DNA of 64,000 bases from Streptomyces sp. NBC_01351 (lineage in GTDB: Bacteria; Actinomycetota; Actinomycetes; Streptomycetales; Streptomycetaceae): positions 3,096,501-3,160,500 of the forward strand of contig NZ_CP108356.1 in NCBI RefSeq assembly GCF_036237315.1, in the 5' to 3' direction. The stretch's first letter is position 1. The number at the start of each line of letters is the position of its first letter. Position numbers and translations under genes: made by a program. The notes below the pieces were generated by a model. The model was given only the letters and a program-made list of their open reading frames with translations. It was not told where the DNA came from and did not search any database. Shown piece after piece: positions 41,958 to 49,864 of this stretch.

Positions 41958-42644
41958 CTACCCATGACCGGTCACTCCTGGACGGGCGGTTCCCAGCCAG
42001 CGGGCTATCGCCTCGCTCCGCGTCGCACTCTGGAGCTTCGCGAAGATCCGGTTGATGTGGTTCTTGACCGTCTTCTCGGTGATGAAGCAGCTGGAAGCGA
42101 TCTGCTGATTGCTCATCCCGGACGCGATCAGATCCATGATCTCCCCCTCCCGCGAACTCAGCCCAAATATCACAGAGTTAGAAAGGCGCTCAGAAGACTG
42201 TGGCACATCTCGTTGCGGATGCGAAGAGGCCCGAAGCTCCGCAAGCAACACGCTCGCCGCCGCCGGGGTGAAGTGGGGCCGCCCACCAGGCACGTCACGT
42301 ACCGCCCGCAACAGCTCGTCAGTCGTGAACTCGCCATGCACGAGGTAGCCGCCGGCCCCCAACAACAAGGCCTCCCGCACGATTTCGGCCTCTTGGCTGT
42401 AAGTCAGCATCAGCACTGGTGCCAGCTGCACCAGGTGTGGCAGGGCGGAGATGCCGTCCACGCCCGGCATCCGAACGTCCAGCAGAACCACGTCGGGCGC
42501 ATGCCGACGGGTCAGGCTCAGCGCCTCACGGCCATCTGCAGCCTGCGCTATCACCTCAATGTCCTCGGCCTCACACAGGATGGCCGCCAAGCCTGCCCTG
42601 ATGACCGGGTTGTCATCGGCGATGAGCACGCTCAGTCGTGCCAC
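41958..42644 (-). CDS. NarL/LuxR-type response regulator in the Tad operon
   Basis: A 228-residue regulator. The receiver domain has the acidic pair (VLIADDNPVI), the phospho-acceptor Asp in DVVLLDVRMPGVDG, and the switch Thr in LMLTYSQEAE, but the conserved Lys region reads GGYLVHGEF, with His where Lys is usual. The output domain is LuxR-type (LSSREGEIMDLIASGMSNQQ, then IFAKLQSATRSEAIARWL). No histidine kinase gene is adjacent. It lies between tadC and the pilin gene, so it could regulate the operon from within. Confidence 0.88.
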   Translation of the reverse strand: MARLSVLIADDNPVIRAGLAAILCEAEDIEVIAQAADGREALSLTRRHAPDVVLLDVRMPGVDGISALPHLVQLAPVLMLTYSQEAEIVREALLLGAGGYLVHGEFTTDELLRAVRDVPGGRPHFTPAAASVLLAELRASSHPQRDVPQSSERLSNSVIFGLSSREGEIMDLIASGMSNQQIASSCFITEKTVKNHINRIFAKLQSATRSEAIARWLGTARPGVTGHG

Positions 42645-42647
42645 GGC

Positions 42648-43541
42648 TCAGCCACCCCCGAACAGTGCGTCGAAGTCGACATTCGCGCCGTAGACGAAAC
42701 CGCACACCAGCAGGATCAGCGTCCCCGGCAGCATGAACATGGTCACCGCGAAAGTTGCCTTCGGGACAGCCCTGGCCGCACGCCTACGAGCGTTCTGCGC
42801 GTCCGTACGCCGCATGTCCTCCGCAATCGCGATCAGTGTGTCCACGATCGGGGAGCCGAGCTCCTCGCCCTGCTGGAGCGCTGTCACGAACTGCGCCACC
42901 TGCTCGGAGTCGTTCCGTCGCCGCAGCTCATCGAAGGCCTGGCGGCGGCTGACGCCCATGTCCATTTGTTGGAGCGTGATCCGGATTTCGTCCGCCCACG
43001 GGCCCTGATACTTGTCCGCCACCCGGTCCAGCGCCTGCCGGAAGCCGAGTCCCGCGCTGACGACCACCGCGAGCACGTCCAGGAAGTCCGGCAGCGTGCG
43101 CTCGATGTGGTCACGGCGGATCCGGATCGCCGACCACAGACCGACCTCGATCCAGAACAGGCCGAACGCCACCATAAACAGCGCGGCCACGAGTTGGCCG
43201 TTGATCAGCATCGAGAAGGCACCCAGCGCACCGAGCAGCCCGTACACCGCCCGCCTCGCCGCGTACCGGTCGATCGTCAGGCCGGCCGGGTTCCCCGCCA
43301 TGTCGATCTGGCGGCGCTTGCGGGCCACCCGGTTCGGGCCCATCGCGCTCAGAACCATCGGCGCCCAACGGATGCCCATGCGGTCGATGAGCGAACCCAC
43401 CGCCGTCGTACGGGTGGCACCCACCTCCAAGGCGAGCGCGAGGTCCGTAGGCAGCTTCACGTCTGCGCGGTAGAGACGGATGCCTTGGAAGGCGCCGAAC
43501 ACCGACAGGGCCACAGCCAGTGCGAGCAGAAGTCCGATCAC
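42648..43541 (-). CDS. tadC: TadC-like inner-membrane assembly protein
   Basis: A 297-residue T2SSF-domain protein with three to four membrane helices. The domain shows LPDFLDVLAVVVSAGLGFRQ, EIRITLQQMDMGVSRRQAFD, QFVTALQQGEELGSPIVDTL and a final AVPKATFAVTMFMLPGTLIL. TadC with TadB forms the membrane platform that couples the CpaF ATPase to pilus assembly. Start GTG 43541 is 16 bases beyond the TadB stop. The longer frame is not supported. Confidence 0.9.
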   Translation of the reverse strand: MIGLLLALAVALSVFGAFQGIRLYRADVKLPTDLALALEVGATRTTAVGSLIDRMGIRWAPMVLSAMGPNRVARKRRQIDMAGNPAGLTIDRYAARRAVYGLLGALGAFSMLINGQLVAALFMVAFGLFWIEVGLWSAIRIRRDHIERTLPDFLDVLAVVVSAGLGFRQALDRVADKYQGPWADEIRITLQQMDMGVSRRQAFDELRRRNDSEQVAQFVTALQQGEELGSPIVDTLIAIAEDMRRTDAQNARRRAARAVPKATFAVTMFMLPGTLILLVCGFVYGANVDFDALFGGG

Positions 43542-43557
43542 GGTTGCGTCCTCACCC

Positions 43558-44496
43558 TCACACGTCGATCTTCGACAGCCGGCGGATGAGCAGGAAGCCC
43601 AGAGCGAAGAGCCCAAGAGAGATCAGGACCGCCGTCTGCCCAACGAACGCGCCCGTCATCCGGTCCAGCGCCCCCGGCATCATCATGTCCACCAGCAGCA
43701 GCGATCCCAGCCCGATCGCCGGCACCAAGTACGCCGTCACCGTCACCTGGGACAGCTGCGTCCGGATCTCGCGACGGGTCTCCTTGCGCTGCTCCAGCGT
43801 CACCGTCAGGTTGCGCAGGCTGTCCACGATCGCGCCGCCCGCACGGGCCGACAGGACGAGGGTCGAGACGAGCACGACCAGTTCCCGCGAGGGAAGGCGT
43901 TCCGTCAGCTCGCCCAACGAATCCTCGATGGAGTGCCCCACCGCCAGCCGGTTCGCCACGCGCCCGAGTTCCTCGCCCGCCGGGGCCTCCAGCTCCTCCG
44001 CCGCGATGCCGATGGCCGTACGCAGGGCCAGGCCGGCCTGGGTGGCGTTGGCGAGGATGCGGGCCAGGTCGGGCAGCTGGTTGATGAAGCGTTCCGTACG
44101 GCGCGAGCGCTGCCAGTTGAGGAAGGCGTTCGCCGCCCAGACGCCGATCGCGCCGGCCACCGGCCCGAAGAACGGAGCCAGCAGGGAGGACGCGATCAGC
44201 CAGACACCCGCGATCGACCCCAGCATGTAGACGAAGAACTCACCCGGTGTGAGATCCAAGCCCGTGGTCGCCAGCTTCAGTTCGATCCGGCGGCCCAGCT
44301 TCGTCTTGCGCAGCCTCCGGTCCACCCCTTGGAACCGGCGCCGCCGCCCCAGGGGCGCGGGCATGCCGCTCGCCGAGAGGCGTTCGATCAGGGCTGCGCG
44401 CTGGGCGCGGCCGGCGGCGTACGCCTGGAGGCCCAGGATCACGAACACGCAGGCCAGCAGCGTGGCGCCGAGGGTGAGGGAGATGAGTGGGTTCAC
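43558..44496 (-). CDS. tadB: TadB-like inner-membrane assembly protein
   Basis: A 312-residue T2SSF-domain protein. Features are an N-terminal helix (LISLTLGATLLACVFVILGL), a cytosolic loop with TKLGRRIELKLATTGLDLTP, the domain core FINQLPDLARILANATQAGL and AIGIAAEELEAPAGEELGRV, and C-terminal helices. Its start overlaps the CpaF stop by four bases (GTGA type), so it is translationally coupled. It pairs with TadC. Confidence 0.9.
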   Translation of the reverse strand: MNPLISLTLGATLLACVFVILGLQAYAAGRAQRAALIERLSASGMPAPLGRRRRFQGVDRRLRKTKLGRRIELKLATTGLDLTPGEFFVYMLGSIAGVWLIASSLLAPFFGPVAGAIGVWAANAFLNWQRSRRTERFINQLPDLARILANATQAGLALRTAIGIAAEELEAPAGEELGRVANRLAVGHSIEDSLGELTERLPSRELVVLVSTLVLSARAGGAIVDSLRNLTVTLEQRKETRREIRTQLSQVTVTAYLVPAIGLGSLLLVDMMMPGALDRMTGAFVGQTAVLISLGLFALGFLLIRRLSKIDV

Positions 44497-45854
44497 AGGG
44501 CGGTCCGAGGGATGTGCGGGGTGGCGAGGGGGCCGGTCAGCGGGTCGTCGTGGAGCGCGACCCCGAAGGCCTGCGGGATGGGCTGGTTGTTCATGTAGAG
44601 GCGCTCCGCGATGCGCCGCGGCAGCGGGTAGTACTCGAAGAAGCCGTGGACGCAGCCGTCCGGCCCCATGGGCTGGGCCACGAAGCGGCAGACGGTCGTG
44701 ATGCGGAAGGGCTCGCGGCCGTGCGATTCGAGGATGGAGATCTCCGTGATGCGGCGCGAGCCGTCGCCGAAGCGGGTCAGCTGGACGATGACGTTCACCG
44801 CGCTGTTGATCTGGTCCTGGAGCGCCTCGAAGGGGATCTCCACCTCCGACATGGAGGCGAGGGTCTGGAGGCGGGTGAGGGCGTCGGCGGAGCTATTGGC
44901 GTGAACCGTCGCCAGTGAGCCGTCGTGGCCCGTCGACATCGCCTGGAGCATGTCGAGGGTCTCGCCGCCTCGGACCTCGCCGACGATGATGCGGTCGGGG
45001 CGCATGCGCAGGGAGTTCCGTACGAGGTCGCGGATGGTGATCTGGCCCTTGCCCTCCACGTTCGCGGGGCGGGATTCGAGGCGGATCACGTGGGCCTGTT
45101 GGAGCTGGAGCTCGGCCGAGTCCTCGATGGTGATGATGCGCTCGCCCTCCGGGATGAGGCCGGAGAGGGCGTTGAGGAGGGTGGTCTTGCCGGTGCCGGT
45201 GGCGCCGGAGACGATCACGTTCATCTTCGCCGCGACGAGGCCGGAGAGGAGCAGGAGCATCTGCTCGTCCAGCGAACCGAGGCCGATCATCTCGTGCAGG
45301 GTGAAGGCGCGCGGGAAGCGGCGGATGGTGAGGGTGGCGCCCGTGAGGGAGAGCGGCGGGATGATGACGTTGACGCGCTCGCCGCTGGGCAGGCGTGCGT
45401 CGACCATCGGATTGGCCTCGTCCACACGGCGGTTGACGGTGGAGACGATGCGCTCGATGGTCTGCATCAGCTGGTCGTGCGAGGCGAAGCGGATGGGGAG
45501 TTGTTCGACTCGACCGGCGCGCTCTACGAAGATCTGGTCGGGGCCGTTGACCATGATTTCGGAGATCGAGGCGTCTTCGAGGAGCGGTTCGAGCACGCCG
45601 AGACCGAGGGCCTCGTCCACGACGCGGCGGATCAGCTGGGCGCGCTCGACGGTGGAGAGGACGGGCCCCTCGCGGCTGATGATGTGCCCGAGTACGCGTT
45701 CCAGCCGCGCCCGGCGCTCCGCGGGTGCGAGCGCCGACATCTCGGCGAGGTCGATCTCCTCCAGCAGCTTCGCCCGGTAGGAGGAGACCAGCCGGCCGTC
45801 CTCGCGGGGGCTGTGGCGGTCGTCGGGGGTGTTGACCCGGGAACGCAGGCTCAT
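44493..45854 (-). CDS. cpaF: CpaF/TadA pilus assembly ATPase
   Basis: A 453-residue type II/IV secretion ATPase. The N-terminal domain has SISEIMVNGPDQIFVERAGR. The catalytic core shows the Walker A SGATGTGKTTLLNALSGL, the Asp box IITIEDSAELQ, the Walker B RMRPDRIIVGEVRGGE, and the His box STGHDGSLATVHANS. It powers pilin polymerisation. Overlaps the upstream TadE-like gene (45851) and the downstream tadB by four bases each. Confidence 0.95.
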   Translation of the reverse strand: MSLRSRVNTPDDRHSPREDGRLVSSYRAKLLEEIDLAEMSALAPAERRARLERVLGHIISREGPVLSTVERAQLIRRVVDEALGLGVLEPLLEDASISEIMVNGPDQIFVERAGRVEQLPIRFASHDQLMQTIERIVSTVNRRVDEANPMVDARLPSGERVNVIIPPLSLTGATLTIRRFPRAFTLHEMIGLGSLDEQMLLLLSGLVAAKMNVIVSGATGTGKTTLLNALSGLIPEGERIITIEDSAELQLQQAHVIRLESRPANVEGKGQITIRDLVRNSLRMRPDRIIVGEVRGGETLDMLQAMSTGHDGSLATVHANSSADALTRLQTLASMSEVEIPFEALQDQINSAVNVIVQLTRFGDGSRRITEISILESHGREPFRITTVCRFVAQPMGPDGCVHGFFEYYPLPRRIAERLYMNNQPIPQAFGVALHDDPLTGPLATPHIPRTAL

Positions 45855-46246
45855 GGAAGGGTGCCCTTCGGGTCGTCGTTGGGCATGATCGCCGTGGCCT
45901 TGGCGTCCTTGAGATCGAGACCGGGGATGATCGAGTTGATGGGAATGGTGGCGACGGCGGTGACCGCGTCGTCGTCCTTGGTCACCTTCACCACAGCGCC
46001 GATCCCTTCCCTGACGGCCGCCACGCCCGCCGCCTCCCCGCCGCTGCCCTTGCGGGCTTCCACGCGCGCCGCCGTACGGGCAGCCGTGTCCGCCTGCTCG
46101 TGGACGTACGCGACCCAGCCCAGCTGGATCCCGCACAGTGCGACGAAGAGCAGGATCGGGACGAAGCCGATGTACTCCAGGGCCACTTGACCCCGGTCGG
46201 AGCGGATGCGTCGCCGCCTCACGTCCCTGCGCACGTCCCTCCGCAT
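45851..46246 (-). CDS. TadE-like minor pilin 2
   Basis: A 131-residue protein. A very basic leader (MRRDVRRDVRRRR) is followed by RGQVALEYIGFVPILLFVAL, a TadE-type membrane helix with Glu after the cleavage glycine region. The exported part ends AVATIPINSIIPGLDLKDAK. It is one of two consecutive TadE-like genes; both probably enter the assembly as minor pseudopilins. Confidence 0.85.
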   Translation of the reverse strand: MRRDVRRDVRRRRIRSDRGQVALEYIGFVPILLFVALCGIQLGWVAYVHEQADTAARTAARVEARKGSGGEAAGVAAVREGIGAVVKVTKDDDAVTAVATIPINSIIPGLDLKDAKATAIMPNDDPKGTLP

Positions 46247-46247
46247 G

Positions 46248-46631
46248 TCACTCCGCCTCCTTCTCCAGTGACGCGCCGCCCGTGCCGTCGATCTCGCCGA
46301 AGTTGAGCCCCGGGTAGAGGACCGGGATGGCGAGAGTGACCTTGGCCCGGTAGATGTCCCCGGACTCCTCGCAGACCACCCGGAGGTTCCACGCCCCTCC
46401 GATGTGCTCCCTCGCCGCCGCGGCACAGGCCGCGTCCCCCTTCACCGCCCCCGCCCGCGCCGCCTCGTCCGCCGCGTTGCCCGCCAGCGAGAACGCGTAC
46501 CCGATCAGCACGCACTCCCACACCGCCGCCACGAGCAGCAGGATCATCGGCACCATGCCGACGAACTCGATCGCCACCTGGCCCCGGTCGCCCCGGTCCC
46601 CCCGGCAGACACCCGGTCTCCGCGACGGCAT
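46248..46631 (-). CDS. tadE: TadE-like minor pilin 1
   Basis: A 127-residue protein. After a short basic leader the TadE signature RGQVAIEFVGMVPMILLLVA appears, with Glu in A-I-E-F. The exported part has ADEAARAGAVKGDAACAAAA, typical of TadE, and two Cys (DAACAA and RVVCEES). It precedes the second TadE-like gene by one base and follows the TadZ gene by three, so all are co-translated. Confidence 0.88.
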   Translation of the reverse strand: MPSRRPGVCRGDRGDRGQVAIEFVGMVPMILLLVAAVWECVLIGYAFSLAGNAADEAARAGAVKGDAACAAAAREHIGGAWNLRVVCEESGDIYRAKVTLAIPVLYPGLNFGEIDGTGGASLEKEAE

Positions 46632-46634
46632 CGC

Positions 46635-47912
46635 TCAGCCCTCCCGCCCGCGCCGCAGCCGGGCCACCGGGCCTGAGGCGCGGACCGCTATGGCCGCGCC
46701 CGCCGGCTTCGGAGACTGGCCGGTGGACTCCTCCGGCGCCGCCAGCAGGCCCAGCTCCCCCGCCAGAGCCCACAGCGCCTGCTTCACCGTCGAGCGGTTG
46801 TCCAGGTCCTGGACCCGCCCCGCGTCCACCACCGCCTGCAGTTCCTTGAAGGCGGCCGGGACCGGGGTGCGGGTCGCGCGGGTCTTGGTGATCTTCTCGA
46901 TCAGGGCGGGCTGGATCTCGGTGTGCTTGCTCCAGCGGTTGACCACCATCGAGGTGTCCTCCGCCTTGCGCACCTGCAGCCGTTCCCACATCCGGACCAT
47001 CCGCTTCGCCGCCCGTACCGCGACCACGTCCGGGGTGGTGACCAGCACCGCCACGTCCGCCATCTCCACCGTGGCGGCGTTCGCGCCCGTCACCTGGGTC
47101 CCGCAGTCGATGACGACGAGCTCGTAGCGGGCGCGCAGGGCGCCCACGATGTGACGGGCCGCGCGGTCGTCGACCTCCTCGCCCCGCTCGCCGTCCGCCG
47201 GTGCCAGGAGGAGGGCCAGGCCGGTGCGGTCGTCGTAGACCGCGTCCTGGAGGACCCGCGGCGAGATGTCCTGGATCCCGGCCAGGTCGGCGATGGAGCG
47301 GCGGAACTGCACGTCGAGGTAGGAGCCGACGTCGCCCGCCTGGAGGTCCATGTCGACCAGTGCCGTACGCCGCCCCGAGGCCGCGGCCGCCAACGCGAAC
47401 TGGACCGCCGTGAAGGTGGTGCCCACGCCCCCCTTGGCCCCGGTGACCGTGACGACGCGCCCGCCGGGCCCCGTGAAGACGTCGGCGCCCGCGCCGCGCC
47501 CGAGGTGGCGGCGTACGCCCACGGACCACTGGGCGGCGGCCTGGACGCGGGCCGCGAGTTCCTCGTACGAGAGGGGCAGGCCGATCAGGCCGCGCGCGCC
47601 GGAGTCCATCGCGGCCGAGAAGAGGCCGGGGCCGGCGTCGGAGGAGACCAGGACGACGCCCACCGCCGGGAAGCGGAGGGCGACTTCTCGGATGAGCTCC
47701 AGTGCGGGCACCGGGCCGATCCGCTCGTGGACCAGGACCACCTCGGGGAGTTCGTCGATGGAGTCGACGGCGAGCCGGGCCAGGGTGTCGAGCAGGGTCG
47801 TCGAGTCGGCGACGGGCGCGGCCGGTTCCGCCGACGGGAGCTGGCTGAGGAGCGTGGAGATGGCGCGCGCGGCGTCCGGGTCGCCGACCGCGGGGAGGAT
47901 TCGGGTGGTCAT
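46635..47912 (-). CDS. cpaE: CpaE/TadZ, ParA-like localisation ATPase
   Basis: A 425-residue protein. Residues 1-130 resemble a degenerate receiver domain (VVLVHERIGPVPALELIREV, VVLVSSDAGPGLFSAAMDSG). The ParA-like ATPase follows with GAKGGVGTTFTAVQFALAAA (deviant Walker A) and LVDMDLQAGDVGSYLDVQFR. In CpaE/TadZ the protein marks the assembly site at a cell position. Starts seven bases after the CpaB stop. Confidence 0.92.
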   Translation of the reverse strand: MTTRILPAVGDPDAARAISTLLSQLPSAEPAAPVADSTTLLDTLARLAVDSIDELPEVVLVHERIGPVPALELIREVALRFPAVGVVLVSSDAGPGLFSAAMDSGARGLIGLPLSYEELAARVQAAAQWSVGVRRHLGRGAGADVFTGPGGRVVTVTGAKGGVGTTFTAVQFALAAAASGRRTALVDMDLQAGDVGSYLDVQFRRSIADLAGIQDISPRVLQDAVYDDRTGLALLLAPADGERGEEVDDRAARHIVGALRARYELVVIDCGTQVTGANAATVEMADVAVLVTTPDVVAVRAAKRMVRMWERLQVRKAEDTSMVVNRWSKHTEIQPALIEKITKTRATRTPVPAAFKELQAVVDAGRVQDLDNRSTVKQALWALAGELGLLAAPEESTGQSPKPAGAAIAVRASGPVARLRRGREG

Positions 47913-47919
47913 CCGCGCG

Positions 47920-48627
47920 TCACCTGTCCCCTTCGAGAGTGTACGTACGGTCGCCCGGGTTCGGGGCCGAGTCGGTGCCGGGGGAGACCAGGGCCAGGCG
48001 TACGTGTTCCGCGAAGGACTCGGCGTAGGCGACGCGCTGGGTGTCCTTGGTGTTCAGGGCGAAGGTGATCGGGACGGCCTCGGACGGGCCGCCCTTGCGG
48101 TCGCTGTCCTTCGTTTCGAGGGCGGTGAGCTTGCCGACGCCCAGGACGCGGGCGTTGGCGACGATGATCACCGACCGTGAGGGGTCGGTGTCCTTGGCGC
48201 CCTTGAAGGTGGCGATGATGTTGACCTTGGCGCCGGAGGTGATCTTGCCGGCGACGCCCGTGGCCGCGTCGATCATGATGGCGATCTCCTGCTCACCGGG
48301 CTGGAGCTGCGGCCGGTCGACGAACATGTCGGCCTGGAGCAGCGAGCCCTTCTTCAGGGTCGTGAGCGCGATCTTGTCCTTGAGCGCGCCCAGATCGGTG
48401 ACGGCGGTGTCGGAGAGCCAGCGCTTGGGGATCTTCACTTCCTCGAACTGCCCTGCCGCGAGCGGGCTGTACGGGGCGATGTCGCCCTTGGCGCGGTACG
48501 CGACGACCTCGGCCCCGACCTTGGAGTTGACGTCGCCGATCACCACGAGGACCCCGGCGAAGGCGGCCAGGGCGCACAGGACCGACAGGATCAGCAGGAT
48601 GACGCCGCGGCGCTGGCGTGAGTTCAT
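47920..48627 (-). CDS. cpaB: CpaB/RcpC-like SAF-domain protein
   Basis: A 235-residue protein with one membrane helix (GVILLILSVLCALAAFAGVL) and an exported SAF domain: AKGDIAPYSPLAAGQFEEVK, KGSLLQADMFVDRPQLQPGE and IAIMIDAATGVAGKITSGAK. CpaB in Gram-negatives works with the secretin; in this Gram-positive system it probably stabilises the external part of the apparatus. It is the second gene of the operon. Confidence 0.9.
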   Translation of the reverse strand: MNSRQRRGVILLILSVLCALAAFAGVLVVIGDVNSKVGAEVVAYRAKGDIAPYSPLAAGQFEEVKIPKRWLSDTAVTDLGALKDKIALTTLKKGSLLQADMFVDRPQLQPGEQEIAIMIDAATGVAGKITSGAKVNIIATFKGAKDTDPSRSVIIVANARVLGVGKLTALETKDSDRKGGPSEAVPITFALNTKDTQRVAYAESFAEHVRLALVSPGTDSAPNPGDRTYTLEGDR

Positions 48628-48673
48628 CGGCCTTACTACCTCGCCGTTCTTCGTTCGTTGGGCGTTCGGGTGG

Positions 48674-49549
48674 TCAGGGTCTGGAGCGGGCCGTGCCGGC
48701 GGGAACCTGCCGGTCCGCCGGTGGCGGTGCGGCGAGCGGTGCCTGGCAGAAGCCGCAGCGGTCGCCGATGAGTTCGAGGCCGCACCAGCGGCACTGCTCG
48801 CGGCGGACCGAGGCGACGAGTTGGTAGAGCACGGACAGGTCCGGGATGCCGGCGGCGAACTCGACGAGCTTGGCCGTGCCCCAGAAGGCGGCCGAGTCGG
48901 CGGGCAGCGGGTTCTCCAGTACGCCCTGCACCTGCCAGGCCGGGGCCAGTTCGGCCGCGACCCATTCGGAGGCGAGCTGGCCGCGGGCGAAGGTGAGGTG
49001 CGTGGCGAACTCGGGGCCGGCGGGGATGACCTTGTCCTGCCCGCCCAGTTTCGCCAGGTGCGGCGTGGGGTGGGCGAGTACGGCGAACTGCGCGCTCGGC
49101 GACCAGGAGCGGGCGTGCGCCTTGAGGCCGACCGGAATCCGGTCGAGTTTGGCGACCGAGCCGAGCAGCGCGCCGGCGTAGATGTAGTGGGAGAGCAGTC
49201 GGGCCGCGGAGGCGATGACGCCGGGGCTGAAGTCGCAGACGGTGAGCTGGCGCAGCTGACGGACCAGCAGGGCCGTGCCCAGCGGCGGCAGGTCGATCGG
49301 CAGGAGGGCGATCCGGTCGGTCTCCAGGATGGCCCGCACGGTGTGCAGCCGTTGGACGGTCGCGCTCGGCAGCCAGGGCGGTACGACGGCCACGAGGTGC
49401 CCGTGCCGCTCCAGCAGGGCGCCGGTCTCGGCGAGCGCGCCGTCGAGGTCGAGCTGCCCGGGCGGGTGGAGCACGGCGGCTCCGGGCGTGTGCCGGTCGG
49501 GGGCCGGAAGTACCAGGTCTGCGCTGGTGACAGCGATGGCGGTCGGCAC
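48674..49549 (-). CDS. first gene of the Tad operon, zinc-ribbon protein
   Basis: A 291-residue soluble protein from GTG 49549 (GGGGGG eight bases before). The body (LHTVRAILETDRIALLPIDL, ARLLSHYIYAGALLGSVAKL, FATHLTFARGQLASEWVAAE) matches nothing I know. The C terminus has two C-x-x-C pairs, CRWCGLELIGDRCGFC, a small zinc ribbon, then a Pro/Ala tail. Same-strand position 46 bases before cpaB suggests it is a dedicated but undescribed member of the actinomycete Tad operon. Confidence 0.75.
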   Translation of the reverse strand: MPTAIAVTSADLVLPAPDRHTPGAAVLHPPGQLDLDGALAETGALLERHGHLVAVVPPWLPSATVQRLHTVRAILETDRIALLPIDLPPLGTALLVRQLRQLTVCDFSPGVIASAARLLSHYIYAGALLGSVAKLDRIPVGLKAHARSWSPSAQFAVLAHPTPHLAKLGGQDKVIPAGPEFATHLTFARGQLASEWVAAELAPAWQVQGVLENPLPADSAAFWGTAKLVEFAAGIPDLSVLYQLVASVRREQCRWCGLELIGDRCGFCQAPLAAPPPADRQVPAGTARSRP

Positions 49550-49864
49550 GCGAATCCCCCCGTTCACCCCGTACTCACCCGGTGCTTGCCCGGTACTCAC
49601 CCCTGCGCGACCGCAAATCGGCGACGCGCTTCCCCCTGGAACCAGCACCATATCCGCGCCGCCCCCGGCAGGGCAGGGCCTTGGTAATTCCCATGCCGAC
49701 AGCACATGTCACAGGTGACCGGAAACCCGGACAACAGGGATCGGACGACCGATCACTTCAGGCCACATTGCAAAGACTATTGACACGAGGATTGGTCTGG
49801 ACCAACTTGTGAGCGGGGTGCCCCACTCACCCTGACATCCCTTCACTCCCCCCACGGAGCCCAC
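49550..49864. other. divergent promoter region of Tad operon and chitinase
   Basis: A 315-base gap without genes. It must carry the promoter of the 14-gene Tad operon and that of the chitinase. A TTGACA-like -35 box lies at 49780-49785 and a DasR-like palindrome at 49792-49805, both pointing to the chitinase. Confidence 0.7.
49792..49805 (+). promoter_or_regulatory. DasR-type operator (dre) of the chitinase gene
   Basis: ttggtctggaccaa is a near-perfect palindrome and fits the dre consensus TGGTCTAGACCA with one change. It lies seven bases after a TTGACA-like -35 box. In Streptomyces DasR represses chitin and N-acetylglucosamine genes at such sites and is released by glucosamine-6-phosphate. 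Confidence 0.82.
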
